Notes: a model not told the origin generated them from the letters alone. A stretch of DNA of 64,000 bases from VRUE01 sp963703235 (GCA_963703235.1 OY969802.1:2170001-2234000); one strand, 5' to 3'. Positions 22,984-31,628 are shown, numbered from the stretch's first letter. Made by a program: numbers and translations.

Positions 22984-23972
22984 TGGCTACGCTGCGGATG
23001 CGAGAGGCGCTGCGCGACGCGATGGCCGAGGAGATGCGCCGCGACGAGTCGGTCTTCGTGATGGGCGAGGACGTCGGCGTCTTCCAGGGGGCGTTCAAGG
23101 TGACCGAAGGGCTTCTCGACGAGTTCGGCGAGCGGCGCGTGCGCGACACCCCGATCTCCGAGAACACGATCGTCGGCACCGGGGTCGGCGCGGCGATGGC
23201 CGGCCTGCGGCCGATCGTCGAGCTGATGACGGTCAATTTCTCGCTCTTGGCGCTGGACCAGATCGTCAACCATGCGGCGGCGATCCCCTACATGTTCAAC
23301 GGCCAGGCGCGGTTGCCGCTGACGATCCGGATGCCGGGTGGCGGCGGCCACCAGCTCGGGCCGACCCACTCGCACAGCTTGGAGGCGCTCTACCTGCAGG
23401 TGCCGGGCCTGCTGGTCGCCTGCCCGTCGACCGCGGCCGACGGCAAGGCGCTGCTGAAGGCGGCGATCCGCGACGACAACCCGGTCGTCTTCATCGAGCA
23501 CGAGAGCCTCTACGGCAGCCGCGGCGAGGTCGCCGAGGACGGCGACGAGGTGCTGCACTTCGGCCAGGCGGCGGTGCGGCGCGAGGGCGGCGACGTGACG
23601 ATCGTCGGCGTGCTGAAAATGGCGCATGTGGCCGAGGAGGCAGCGCGGGCGCTCTCGCACGAGCATGGGATCGAGGCCGAGGTGATCGACCCCCGCACGC
23701 TGCGCCCGCTCGACCTCGACACGATCCTCGACTCGGTGCGGAAGACGAACCGGGCGGTGATCGTCGAGGAGGGCTGGCCGCACGGCGGCGTCGGCGCCAA
23801 CCTGGCGACGCTGATCACCGAGCAGGCCTTCGACCACCTCGACGCGCCGGTGCAGCGGGTGACCGGCGCCGACGTCCACATGCCGTACTCGCGGCGACTG
23901 GAGCAGGCGGCGATCCCGCACGAGGAGCATGTGGTGAAGGCAGCCTTGGCCGCATTGGAGGGATCGCTTTGA
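22983..23972 (+). CDS. pdhB: Pyruvate dehydrogenase E1 component, beta subunit
   Basis: Partner of pdhA, forming the second half of the ThDP site. The 329-residue product shows EDVGVFQGAFKVTEGL, TPISENTIVGTGVGAAMAGLRPIVELMTVNFSLLALDQIVNHAA, the catalytic-loop GPTHSHSLEALYLQVPGL and the transketolase C-terminal domain (VIDPRTLRPLDLDTILDSVRKTNRAVIVEEGW). ATG 22983 overlaps the pdhA stop (TGATG), so translation is coupled; an alternative GTG sits 3 bases earlier. Confidence 0.95.
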   Translation: MATLRMREALRDAMAEEMRRDESVFVMGEDVGVFQGAFKVTEGLLDEFGERRVRDTPISENTIVGTGVGAAMAGLRPIVELMTVNFSLLALDQIVNHAAAIPYMFNGQARLPLTIRMPGGGGHQLGPTHSHSLEALYLQVPGLLVACPSTAADGKALLKAAIRDDNPVVFIEHESLYGSRGEVAEDGDEVLHFGQAAVRREGGDVTIVGVLKMAHVAEEAARALSHEHGIEAEVIDPRTLRPLDLDTILDSVRKTNRAVIVEEGWPHGGVGANLATLITEQAFDHLDAPVQRVTGADVHMPYSRRLEQAAIPHEEHVVKAALAALEGSL

Positions 23973-24015
23973 CGCCGGCACCCCCCACCCTCCCTACAGA
24001 GCCAGGAGGTGCCAA

Positions 24016-25227
24016 GTGCCAGACATCGTGATGCCAAGGCTCTCCGACTCGATGGAGGAGGGGACGGTTCTCCAGTGGCTCAAAGCTGTTGGGGACGGGA
24101 TCGCGGTGGGTGACGAGCTGGTGGAAATCGAGACGGACAAGGCGAACATGGCCTATGAATCGGATGTGGAGGGAACGCTTACGGAGGTCCTCGTACAGGA
24201 GGGCGAAACTGTGCCTATAGGAACGCCTATAGCGCGAGTTGGCGACACTGGTGAATCCGCCCCAGCTGCACCCGAAAAGCATGAAGAGGCTGTCACGATG
24301 GCCACCGTCGCCCCGTCCCGCCCGGTTCCCGTTGAGCAGGAGGATGGGCATCGACCGAAAGCCTCTCCACTTGCCAGGCGCTTGGCGAAAGAGAAGGGTC
24401 TCGATCTGAGCCAGCTCAGCGGCTCGGGGCCTGGGGGGCGGATCGTCAAAGCCGATGTGGAGTCTGCGGCTTCTGCCGCGGGTGACGCGGTGGTGGGGGA
24501 GACCGTCACGGCAGGACCCGCGGCCCAAACCGCTAAGGGCGAAGTCGCTTTTGAGGACCCCTCCAAGACCCAGGCCACGATCGCGCGGCGGATGGCGGAG
24601 TCGAAGGCGACGGCCCCGCATTTCTATCTGCGGGCCGAAATCGATATGAGCCGCGCGGTAGAGGCGCGGGGGCGGCTGAAGGCGGCGGCCGGCGAGGACG
24701 AGGTGGTGCCATCGTTCAACGACATGGTCGTCAAGGCCTGCGCGCTGGCGCTGCGCGAGCACCCGCGCGCCAACGGCGCCTACCGCGACGGCCGCTTCGA
24801 GCTGTACTCGCGGGTCAACGTCGGCGTCGCCGTCGCCGCCCGCGACGCCCTGGTCGTGCCGACGATCTTCGACGCCGACCGCAAGGGCCTGCGGCAGATC
24901 GCCTCCGACTCGCGCGCCGCGGCCCAGCGCGTCCGCGACGAGTCGATCACGCCGCCCGAGCTCTCCGGCGCCACCTTCACCGTCTCCAACCTCGGCATGT
25001 ACGGGATCGTCGGCTTCTCGGCCGTGATCAACCCGCCCCAGGCGGCGATCCTCGCCGTCGGCGCGATCGAGGAGCGCCCCGTCGTCCGCGACGGCGAGGT
25101 CGACAGCGCCCACCTGATGCAGGTCGACCTCGCCTGCGACCACCGCATCCTCTACGGCGCTCCGGCAGCCGAGTTCCTCGCCCGCATCCGCGCCCTGCTC
25201 GAAGAGCCGCTGAGCCTCGCCCTCTAA
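24016..25227 (+). CDS. pdhC: Dihydrolipoamide acetyltransferase (E2)
   Basis: Core of the pyruvate dehydrogenase complex. Domains: one lipoyl domain (residues 1-78) with the lipoylated Lys42 in EIETDKANM; an E3/E1-binding domain at about 115-150 (ASPLARRLAKEKGLDLSQLSGSGPGGRIVKADV); the catalytic domain from about 175. The active-site His is kept in CDHRILYGAPAAEFL, but the Asp of the usual DHRxxDG is Tyr, a variant that I recall from cyanobacterial and plastid E2 enzymes. GTG start with AGGAGG. 403 residues. Lipoylation would be supplied by lipA/lipB 2 kb downstream. Confidence 0.93.
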   Translation: MPDIVMPRLSDSMEEGTVLQWLKAVGDGIAVGDELVEIETDKANMAYESDVEGTLTEVLVQEGETVPIGTPIARVGDTGESAPAAPEKHEEAVTMATVAPSRPVPVEQEDGHRPKASPLARRLAKEKGLDLSQLSGSGPGGRIVKADVESAASAAGDAVVGETVTAGPAAQTAKGEVAFEDPSKTQATIARRMAESKATAPHFYLRAEIDMSRAVEARGRLKAAAGEDEVVPSFNDMVVKACALALREHPRANGAYRDGRFELYSRVNVGVAVAARDALVVPTIFDADRKGLRQIASDSRAAAQRVRDESITPPELSGATFTVSNLGMYGIVGFSAVINPPQAAILAVGAIEERPVVRDGEVDSAHLMQVDLACDHRILYGAPAAEFLARIRALLEEPLSLAL

Positions 25228-25230
25228 CGA

Positions 25231-25270
25231 TTGAAGCCTTTTACCGCCTATAGGGGGTAAAAGGCTTCAA
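25231..25270. terminator. 40-bp palindrome after pdhC, likely bidirectional terminator
   Basis: A perfect 15-bp inverted repeat (25231-25245 with 25256-25270) whose loop is itself nearly palindromic, so 17 of 18 positions pair around a central TATA. It lies between the convergent pdhC and membrane-protein genes, just after the pdhC stop. TTTT/AAAA tracts are inside the stem rather than after it. A bidirectional terminator is the simplest reading; a palindromic repeat element is the alternative. Confidence 0.65.
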
Positions 25271-25333
25271 TGAAGACGCTGGCATCCCCGCGAGCGACCG
25301 AGGACGCAGAGATGCGCAGTGCCGTGCGCTCTC

Positions 25334-27055
25334 TCAGCAGGTTTTGCGGGCGCCGGTGACAGCGTTCCAGGCTCGGCCGACCGAGAAGTCGGCGGCGACG
25401 CGGAAGACGCCGGGATGGCTGGCGCGGGCGAGGGTCCAGTCGCCGCGGCGCAGCAGGCAGCCGCTGCCACGGGCGATCGACCAGTAGGGGGTGAACGCGA
25501 CCCGGACCAGGAACTCACCCGGGTGGGTCACCTGCAGGGCGAAGCCGTCGTGCCCGACCCAGCGGACCGTCGCCGCGCCGTCGGCCAGCGATTGCACCAG
25601 CGGCGCCGGGTTGCGGACCTCGTAGACCTGCCAGTGGGCGCTGCGCCAGCGCGGCATCAGGTAGGGCGGCTGGCGCAGGATCAGCCGTCGCTCCGCGGCC
25701 GACGAGTAGTCCAGCGGCGCGTCGGGGAGGGCGACGAAGCCGACCGCGTTGTCGCGCAGCCAGGCGCTGTAGGCGCGGTCGGTGAGGTGGCCGTCCTCGG
25801 CGTAGAAGATGTTGTCGCGGGTCGTCTCGAGCTGCCGCAGCCAGCCGCGGGCGAGATCGACATGGGGCGCCAGGTAGGCCGACTCCCAGTGGTTCGCCGT
25901 GGGCGGCACCTCGACCCGGGTGCCCTCACCCCCGTGCGCCTGCAGCCACCGCTGCAGCGGCTCGAAGTACGCCGCCGCGGTCGAGGGATCGCCGACGCTG
26001 CGGGCGATCTGGCTGACGCTGGCGGTCACCTGCCAGTAGAGGCTGCCGGCGAGGAACAACGCCAGGAGCCAGACGGGTACCTGCGGCCGGCGCGCCAGCA
26101 GCGCCGCGGCCAGCACCGGCCCGCCGAAGAGGGCACCGAGGCGAACCGCGTTTCCGCCCATCGCGTTGGGCACCAGCCAGATCGCAGTCGCCGCCAGCAG
26201 GTAGGCGAGGAGGACGCTCCGCAGCTGGCGCTCCTCGCCGGCGAGGTTGCGCGTCAGGTAGAGCGCCGAGCCGCACCAGAGTGGGATCGCGATGAACGAC
26301 GAGAACGCGAAAGGAAACTGGCCTGCCCCTGGAAAGACCAGGTTCGGGATCAGCGTCAGGGCGAGGGCGATCGCAGCCGCCCAGATAGCGGCCAACCACA
26401 CAGTCCGCTCTGGCTCGCGGGTCCTGTCGTGGGGTATGGGGGGGCGCTGCGGGCGAGGGCGTCCTCGACCCCCCCATACCCCACGCCACCCGCGCGAGAG
26501 GCGGCTGAGGTCGGTCGCCGGCGCCCACGTGCCCGCCAACAAAACCCCCGCCAGGAACACCGCGGCGACCGGGCTGGACAGTGCGCACGCCGCGGACGCG
26601 ACGAGCGCCGTACCTCTCCTGCTCAGCTGGAGAGCTCTTAGAGACGCCAGGCCGAAGGCGACGCCGAGGGCGAAGGTGAGCTGGCCGTCGGCGAGCAGGG
26701 TGACGACGCCGGCGCCGAACCAGAGGGTCGCTGGGCGCGCCGCCTCGCCCCAGCGGTCGCGGACGAGGCGATCGAAGAGGTAGGCGGAGGCGACCACGGC
26801 CAGGGTGCCGACCAGGCGCGGGCCGAGCAGCGCCGCCAGCGGCGGGAAGAGGACGCTGTAGGTGAGCGTGTAGTGGCCGCCGTACCAGCTGCCGTTCCAA
26901 ATCCCGAGGCCGCCACGCTGGAACAGCTCGGTGCGGAAGACCTGCGCGGCGAGGTCGCCCACCGGGGGGTTCCAGGCGAGCATCGCGGCAGCGAGCGCGG
27001 CGCAGAGCGCCACGGCTGGGAGCCAGTCGGGTCGGAGCGTCTTTCCTTGGACCAT
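25334..27055 (-). CDS. Large integral membrane protein (possible GT-C-like fold)
   Basis: A 573-residue protein with about ten to twelve membrane segments in its first 340 residues (for example LPAVALCAALAAAMLAW, TLAVVASAYLFDRL, WLAAIWAAAIALALTLIPNL, VWLLALFLAGSLYW) and an extracytoplasmic C-terminal domain of about 200 residues. The N-terminal loop FQRGGLGIWNGSWYGGHYTLTYSVLFPPLAALLG resembles GT-C glycosyltransferase-like membrane proteins, but no catalytic motif can be assigned. Start ATG 27055. A 17-bp perfect palindrome (26428-26485) lies within the coding sequence and encodes a basic, Gly/Pro/Arg-rich loop. Divergent from lipB. Confidence 0.7.
   Translation of the reverse strand: MVQGKTLRPDWLPAVALCAALAAAMLAWNPPVGDLAAQVFRTELFQRGGLGIWNGSWYGGHYTLTYSVLFPPLAALLGPRLVGTLAVVASAYLFDRLVRDRWGEAARPATLWFGAGVVTLLADGQLTFALGVAFGLASLRALQLSRRGTALVASAACALSSPVAAVFLAGVLLAGTWAPATDLSRLSRGWRGVWGGRGRPRPQRPPIPHDRTREPERTVWLAAIWAAAIALALTLIPNLVFPGAGQFPFAFSSFIAIPLWCGSALYLTRNLAGEERQLRSVLLAYLLAATAIWLVPNAMGGNAVRLGALFGGPVLAAALLARRPQVPVWLLALFLAGSLYWQVTASVSQIARSVGDPSTAAAYFEPLQRWLQAHGGEGTRVEVPPTANHWESAYLAPHVDLARGWLRQLETTRDNIFYAEDGHLTDRAYSAWLRDNAVGFVALPDAPLDYSSAAERRLILRQPPYLMPRWRSAHWQVYEVRNPAPLVQSLADGAATVRWVGHDGFALQVTHPGEFLVRVAFTPYWSIARGSGCLLRRGDWTLARASHPGVFRVAADFSVGRAWNAVTGARKTC
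26428..26485. repeat. 17-bp perfect inverted repeat inside a coding region
   Basis: Arms 26428-26444 and 26469-26485 are perfectly complementary, with a 24-base GC-rich loop. The element lies in frame within the membrane-protein gene and encodes WRGVWGGRGRPRPQRPPIPH, a segment unlike the hydrophobic surroundings. It looks inserted without breaking the frame. Confidence 0.7.
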
Positions 27056-27101
27056 GGCGGGGGCGCCAAGGATAGAGCGGCGCCGTGCAACGATTTCAAG
27101 C

Positions 27102-27878
27102 GTGAGCGCGGAAATCCTGGTTGTGCGTTGCGGGCTCGTCGCCTATGAGGAGGCGCGCGTCGCCCAACGCTGGCTGGTCGAGGCGCGCCAGGATGGCGAG
27201 GCGCCGGACGTGCTGCTGCTGCTCGAGCACCCGCCGGTCTACACCCGCGGCCGCCGCTCGACCGCCGAGGAGCTGCCGATGGCGGTCGAGTGGTACGAAG
27301 CGCAGGGGATCGAAGTCCACGACACCGACCGCGGCGGGCGCGTCACCTACCACGGGCCGGGGCAGCTGGTCGCCTACCCGATCGTCTCGTTGAAGCCCTA
27401 CGGCGACGACGTCCACGAGTACGTGCGGCGGCTGGAGCGGGTGGCGATCTCCTCGCTGGCCGCGCACGGGGTCGAGGCCGGGACGATCGATGGCCTGACC
27501 GGCGTCTGGACGCAAGGTGCTCCGCCACCCGTCAGCCGACGGGCCTCAAACGTCCAAATAGCGGACGCTTCAGGCCCGTCGGCGGGAGAGGAGGCGCGCA
27601 AGATTGGCTCGATTGGGGTCCATGTCAGCCGGAGGGTCACCAGCCACGGCATCGCGATCAACGTCAACAACGACCTGCAGCCCTTCGAGTGGGTCGTCCC
27701 CTGTGGGATCGAGGGCTGCCGGGTCACCTCGCTCGGCCGCGAGCTGGGCGCCGAGCAGGACCTCGGGGCCTTCGCCGACACTGTCGTCGCCCGCTTCGCC
27801 GAGGTCTACGACCGGGTGCCGGTCGCGACCGCCCCCGCCAAGCTGGGGCTCGACAGCGCTAGGCTCGGCGTCGCATGA
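27102..27878 (+). CDS. lipB: Octanoyl-[acyl carrier protein]:protein octanoyltransferase LipB
   Basis: First step of lipoyl synthesis: moves octanoate from ACP to E2 lipoyl domains. Conserved motifs: EHPPVYTRGRRS, GGRVTYHGPGQLVAYPIVSL, the catalytic Lys in RKIGSIGVHVSRRVTSHG and the catalytic Cys in WVVPCGIEGCRVTS. The 258-residue length exceeds the usual 210-230 because about 28 residues encoded by a palindromic sequence (27535-27583) sit between TGVWT and ARKIGSIG, right before the catalytic Lys. The frame is kept and all catalytic residues remain, so it is probably active. Start GTG 27102. Overlaps lipA by ATGA. Confidence 0.93.
   Translation: MSAEILVVRCGLVAYEEARVAQRWLVEARQDGEAPDVLLLLEHPPVYTRGRRSTAEELPMAVEWYEAQGIEVHDTDRGGRVTYHGPGQLVAYPIVSLKPYGDDVHEYVRRLERVAISSLAAHGVEAGTIDGLTGVWTQGAPPPVSRRASNVQIADASGPSAGEEARKIGSIGVHVSRRVTSHGIAINVNNDLQPFEWVVPCGIEGCRVTSLGRELGAEQDLGAFADTVVARFAEVYDRVPVATAPAKLGLDSARLGVA
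27535..27583. repeat. Palindromic element in frame within lipB
   Basis: Arms 27535-27555 and 27563-27583 match at 19 of 21 positions around a 7-base loop (aaatagc). The element encodes part of the extra segment PVSRRASNVQIADASGPSAG in LipB. It resembles in concept the coding palindromic elements known in Rickettsia, but no sequence relation is claimed. Confidence 0.75.
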
Positions 27879-28861
27879 GCGAGGGCACCGAGACCGCCGC
27901 GCCGCCATCCGAGCGCCTCCACGTCACCCGTTCCCGCGCCAAGCCCGGCGGTACCGACGCCGCCTCGGAGGGCGCCGTCCCCTTCCGCCGCGCCCGCAAG
28001 CCGCCGTGGCTGAAGGTGCCGGCGCCGGGCGGCCCGACCTACCGCCGGCTCAAGGCCGAGATCGGTGGCGAGGGGTTGCACACCGTCTGCGAGGAGGCGA
28101 ACTGCCCCAACGTCGGCGAGTGCTGGGAGCGAGGCACGGCGACCTTCATGATCCTCGGCGACGTCTGCACCCGTCGCTGCGGCTTCTGCAACGTGAAGAC
28201 CGGCGTGCCGAGCTGGAACGACCCGCTGGAGCCGCTGCGGGTGGCGAACCAGGTGAAGCGGATGGGGCTGCGGCACGCCGTCGTCACCTCGGTCGACCGC
28301 GACGACCTGCCCGACTACGGCGCGAGCGCCTTCGTCGGCACGATCCGGTCGATCAGGATGCAGGCGCCCGGCTGCAAGGTCGAGGTGCTGACGCCGGACT
28401 TCCGCGGCCAGGAGATGCCACTGGCGAAGGTGATCCACGAGCGGCCCGACGTCTTCAACCACAACGTCGAGACGGTGCCGCGCCTCTACCCGAAGGCCCG
28501 CCGGGGTTCGAAGTTCCTGCGCTCTGCCCGGGTGCTACGGATGGCGAAGGAGATGGGCGGCGCCGGTGTCGTCACCAAGTCGGGGCTGATGGTCGGCCTC
28601 GGCGAGTCCTTCGAGGAGATGGTCGAGGCCTTCGGCATCCTCCGCGAGCACCGGGTCCAGGTGCTGACCGTCGGCCAGTACCTGCGCCCGACCGAGAACC
28701 ACCTGCCGGTCGAGCGCTACTGGCACCCGGACGAGTTCGAGGCGCTGGAGAGGGCCGCCTACGAGCTGGGCTTCGAATCGGTCGCTTCCGGGCCGCTGGT
28801 TCGCTCCAGCTACCACGCCGACCAGAATTTGCCCGAGCGGGCGCTCGCCGGCGTCGGGTAG
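27875..28861 (+). CDS. lipA: Lipoyl synthase LipA
   Basis: Radical SAM enzyme that inserts two sulfurs into the octanoyl chain on E2. The 328-residue product carries both clusters: the auxiliary cluster CEEANCPNVGECW and the radical SAM cluster CTRRCGFCNV, and the family's C-terminal RSSYHAD, whose Ser ligates the auxiliary cluster. An N-terminal 40-residue tail is basic and variable. ATG 27875 overlaps the lipB stop by 4 bases; lipB-lipA form an operon serving the pdh complex upstream. Confidence 0.97.
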   Translation: MSEGTETAAPPSERLHVTRSRAKPGGTDAASEGAVPFRRARKPPWLKVPAPGGPTYRRLKAEIGGEGLHTVCEEANCPNVGECWERGTATFMILGDVCTRRCGFCNVKTGVPSWNDPLEPLRVANQVKRMGLRHAVVTSVDRDDLPDYGASAFVGTIRSIRMQAPGCKVEVLTPDFRGQEMPLAKVIHERPDVFNHNVETVPRLYPKARRGSKFLRSARVLRMAKEMGGAGVVTKSGLMVGLGESFEEMVEAFGILREHRVQVLTVGQYLRPTENHLPVERYWHPDEFEALERAAYELGFESVASGPLVRSSYHADQNLPERALAGVG

Positions 28862-28901
28862 GGCCGAATCGCTCGCTGTTCGCCCCTACAATTGATCGAG
28901 T

Positions 28902-28974
28902 GGGGCCATAGCTCAGCTGGAAGAGCGTCGCGTTTGCAACGCGAAGGTCGCCGGTTCGAGCCCGGCTGGCTCCA
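28902..28974 (+). tRNA. tRNA-Ala (anticodon TGC)
   Basis: Cloverleaf with acceptor GGGGCCA (28902-28908) paired to TGGCTCC (28967-28973), anticodon loop TTTGCAA in a TCGCG/CGCGA stem, T arm GGTTCGAGCCC. Discriminator A at 28974; CCA not encoded. Confidence 0.97.
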
Positions 28975-29031
28975 CTACCCGTGCGGGGTCGATCAATGTT
29001 CTCAGGCTACAACCGATCGGCGGCGCAATTT

Positions 29032-29059
29032 CGTGGGCCGGGATCGCTCCCGGCCCACG
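29032..29059 (+). terminator. Hairpin downstream of tRNA-Ala
   Basis: A perfect 12-bp GC-rich stem with a TCGC tetraloop (29032-29043 with 29048-29059), followed by cgtttctc. It probably ends the tRNA-Ala transcript. Confidence 0.6.
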
Positions 29060-29110
29060 ACGTTTCTCTATTGGCCACCACTGAACGGGTGCGGTGCCGG
29101 CTCTGCAGCG

Positions 29111-29746
29111 TTAATTGACTTTTATGTGGCGATTTTCGCCACCAGCTGTGTTCGTTGCCGTCACTGTGAATTCGCCGCCAAATTCACCATTTTTGCCTTC
29201 TCCAACACCGCAGTTTCCGCCATTTTCAGGATGTTCCTGGTATTCAATTCCTGTCATAGAGTGAAATACTCTTACATCTAATTTTCCAGTCGTGCCATTC
29301 AATTCGTTGGAATATTTACTGCCCAGAAAGCTGCCGCCAAACACTGTGATGGTGCAGATGTTTTCCCCAAATTCTGTAGCTATTATGTCGACATGTTCCC
29401 CCGAGGAGCATTCAAGGTGAACTTCACCTGAGCCTGTGAACATATAATCACAGCCTGTAAAGTCAAAAATAGCCGGGTGAGAGCCGACTTTGCAGTTTTT
29501 GTAGGTTGGGGTAAGTGTGATTTCCTGGGTTGTCGATACAGGCAGAGTGCCCGTCGCAGTGAACGACGGGCACGTTATCTGAACGCCGTTGAAAATGAAC
29601 GTGTGGGTGTTGAGCTGCACGCCTTTCAAGGTCGAATCTGCAGTCCCTTCGAATTCTGTGACTGCATGCGCCGCCGATGCCGTCATCGCGTTCATCGCAA
29701 AGACCCCGACGAGGGCGATTCCCAGTGCCTTTAGCTTGCGAAACAT
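29111..29746 (-). CDS. Secreted protein of unknown function, AT-rich
   Basis: A 211-residue exported protein: signal peptide MFRKLKALGIALVGVFAMNAMTASAAHA, then a beta-rich, Thr/Gly-rich mature part with about five cysteines (ITCPSF, KNCKVG, TGCDYMF, LECSSG, NICTI). ATG 29746 with AGGAAG. Base composition is clearly more AT-rich than the flanking genes and codon choice differs, which suggests recent acquisition or relaxed selection. It lies just beyond tRNA-Ala, a common insertion place. No family recognised. Confidence 0.75.
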   Translation of the reverse strand: MFRKLKALGIALVGVFAMNAMTASAAHAVTEFEGTADSTLKGVQLNTHTFIFNGVQITCPSFTATGTLPVSTTQEITLTPTYKNCKVGSHPAIFDFTGCDYMFTGSGEVHLECSSGEHVDIIATEFGENICTITVFGGSFLGSKYSNELNGTTGKLDVRVFHSMTGIEYQEHPENGGNCGVGEGKNGEFGGEFTVTATNTAGGENRHIKVN

Positions 29747-29865
29747 CTCTCGCTTCCTTTCAATTTGAATGCGGGTCGTACAGTCTTAAACGCTTGCGTC
29801 ATAAAGATCAAGAAAATTTGAGCAAGCCGGCCCTATGAAGAGCGATCTGCTGCGTAGAACGGCGC

Positions 29866-30639
29866 TCAGCGGCTGACGGCGCGTTTGTAGCGGGCCACCG
29901 AGAGGGTGGCGAAGACGGTGGCGATGCCGACCGACCAGAGGACCGCGCCCCAGATCGAGTTGCCGGCGGGGGCGCCGAGGAGGAGGGCGCGCATCGCGTC
30001 GACCGTGACCGTGAAGGGGTTGACTTCGGCGAAGGCCTGCAATGAGGCGGGCATCGAGTCGACCGGGACGAAGGCGGAGGAGATGAAGGTGAGCGGGAAG
30101 ATCAGGATGAAGCCGAACGATTGCGAGGCCTCCGGCGAGGACGAGGACAGGCCGACGAAGGCGAAGACCCAGGAGAAGGCGTAGCCGAAGAGCAGCGCCA
30201 GGCCGAGGCCGGCGACCACGTGCAGGGCCGGGGCGTCGAAGGAGAAGCCGGCGATCAGGCCGACGACGATCATCACCACGAGCGAGATCATGTTGGTGGC
30301 GATGTCGGCGAGGGTGCGTCCGGCGAGCACCGCCGCCCGCGACATCGGCAGCGAGCGGAAGCGGTCGACCAGGCCCTTCTTCAGGTCCTCGGACAGTCCC
30401 AGCGCCGTGACGAAGCCGCCGAAGGACATCGTCTGGATGATGATCCCCGGGATCAGGAAGTCGACGTAGTCGTAGCCGGGGGTGCTGATCGCGCCGCCGA
30501 AGACGTAGACGAAGAGCAGCACGAACATGATCGGCTGCACGGTGAAGGAGAGCAGCAGGTCGGGCGCGCGCGGGATTCGCAGCAGGCTGCGCTTGGCCAG
30601 CACCAGCGTGTCGGAGAGGCTGTTGGGCAGGCCGCTCAC
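29866..30639 (-). CDS. ABC-2 type exporter permease (DrrB-like)
   Basis: A 257-residue permease with six membrane spans of the ABC-2 type. Family hallmarks: DLLLSFTVQPIMFVLLFVYVFGGAI, IPGIIIQTMSFGGFVTALGLSEDLKKGLVDRFRSLPMSR, and SSAFVPVDSMPASLQAFAEVNPFTVTVDAMRALLLG. This is the daunorubicin-exporter DrrB group, which also serves lipids and other drugs; substrate unknown. GTG 30639 overlaps the ATPase gene stop by GTGA. Works with the ATPase at 30636-31628. Confidence 0.93.
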   Translation of the reverse strand: MSGLPNSLSDTLVLAKRSLLRIPRAPDLLLSFTVQPIMFVLLFVYVFGGAISTPGYDYVDFLIPGIIIQTMSFGGFVTALGLSEDLKKGLVDRFRSLPMSRAAVLAGRTLADIATNMISLVVMIVVGLIAGFSFDAPALHVVAGLGLALLFGYAFSWVFAFVGLSSSSPEASQSFGFILIFPLTFISSAFVPVDSMPASLQAFAEVNPFTVTVDAMRALLLGAPAGNSIWGAVLWSVGIATVFATLSVARYKRAVSR

Positions 30640-31628
30640 CGAGCCTCCTCGCCGTCCTCGTCGGCCCGCTCGGCAGCCCGCCCGGTGAGGGTCAGGAAGA
30701 CGTCGTCGAGGGTCGGCCGGTGCATCGCCACGTCCTCGATCCCGACCCCGGCCTGGTCGAGCCGCCGCACCGCCTCGGCTATCGCGCCCCGGCGCTGGCG
30801 CAGCGGCACCTGCAGGGCGCCGTCGGAGATCCCCGGCCGCTCCGCGGCGATCGCCTCCAGCGCGGCGACGGCCGCCTCGGCGTCGGCGCCTGGCTCCAGG
30901 GTCACGTCGAGCCGTTCGCCGCCGACCTGGTCCTTCAGCTCGTCGGAGCTGCCCTCGGCGAGCAGGCGGCCGCGGTCGATCACCGCGATCCGGTCGGCGA
31001 GCCGGTCCGCCTCGTCCAGGTACTGGGTGGTGAGCAGGACCGTGGTGCCGGCGGCGACCCGGCCTTCGATCGTCTCCCAGAGGTCGATCCGGCTGCGCGG
31101 GTCGAGGCCGGTGGTCGGCTCGTCGAGGAAGAGGACCGGCGGCCGGGCGACCAGCGCCGCGGCGAGGTCGAGGCGGCGGCGCATGCCGCCCGAGTAGGTG
31201 CGGACGAGCCGGTCGGCGGCGTCGTCGAGGCCGAAGCGCTCCAGCAGCTCGCCGGCGCGCCGGCGCGGCTCTCCCTTCGACAGGTGATAGAGGCGGCCGA
31301 CCATCTCCAGGTTCTCGGCCCCGGTCAGGTTTTCGTCGACCGCGGCGTACTGGCCGGCGAGGCCGATCTTGGTGCGCAGGGCGGCCGCGTCGCGGACCAC
31401 GTCGAGCCCGGCGACGCGGGCCTCGCCGGCGTCGGGGCGCAGCAGCGTCGTCAGGATGCGCACCGCGGTCGTCTTGCCGGCGCCGTTCGGCCCCAGCAGG
31501 CCAAGCACGGTGCCGGCCGGAGCGCACAGATCGACTCCGTCGAGCGCCTGCACGTCCCCGTAGGATTTGCGGAGCCCGCTGGTCTCGATGGCGACGTCGG
31601 CGGCGATCTGCCGGAATCTACTCGGCAG
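30636..31628 (-). CDS. ABC exporter ATP-binding protein (DrrA-like), start uncertain
   Basis: ATPase of the DrrAB exporter class: Walker A GLLGPNGAGKTTAVRIL, signature YSGGMRRRLDLAAAL, Walker B PPVLFLDEPTTGLDPRSR, H-loop LLTTQYLDEADRLADRI, then the DrrA-specific C-terminal domain. The first clear homology is AIETSGLRKSYGDVQALDG. No ATG, GTG or TTG is in frame between there and 31805, which is deep inside the neighbouring gene on the same strand. A CTG (31628) or ATC (31607) start, or a sequence error, must be considered; 31628 is given as the outer plausible limit. Coupled with the permease gene downstream. Confidence 0.9.
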   Translation of the reverse strand: MPSRFRQIAADVAIETSGLRKSYGDVQALDGVDLCAPAGTVLGLLGPNGAGKTTAVRILTTLLRPDAGEARVAGLDVVRDAAALRTKIGLAGQYAAVDENLTGAENLEMVGRLYHLSKGEPRRRAGELLERFGLDDAADRLVRTYSGGMRRRLDLAAALVARPPVLFLDEPTTGLDPRSRIDLWETIEGRVAAGTTVLLTTQYLDEADRLADRIAVIDRGRLLAEGSSDELKDQVGGERLDVTLEPGADAEAAVAALEAIAAERPGISDGALQVPLRQRRGAIAEAVRRLDQAGVGIEDVAMHRPTLDDVFLTLTGRAAERADEDGEEAR

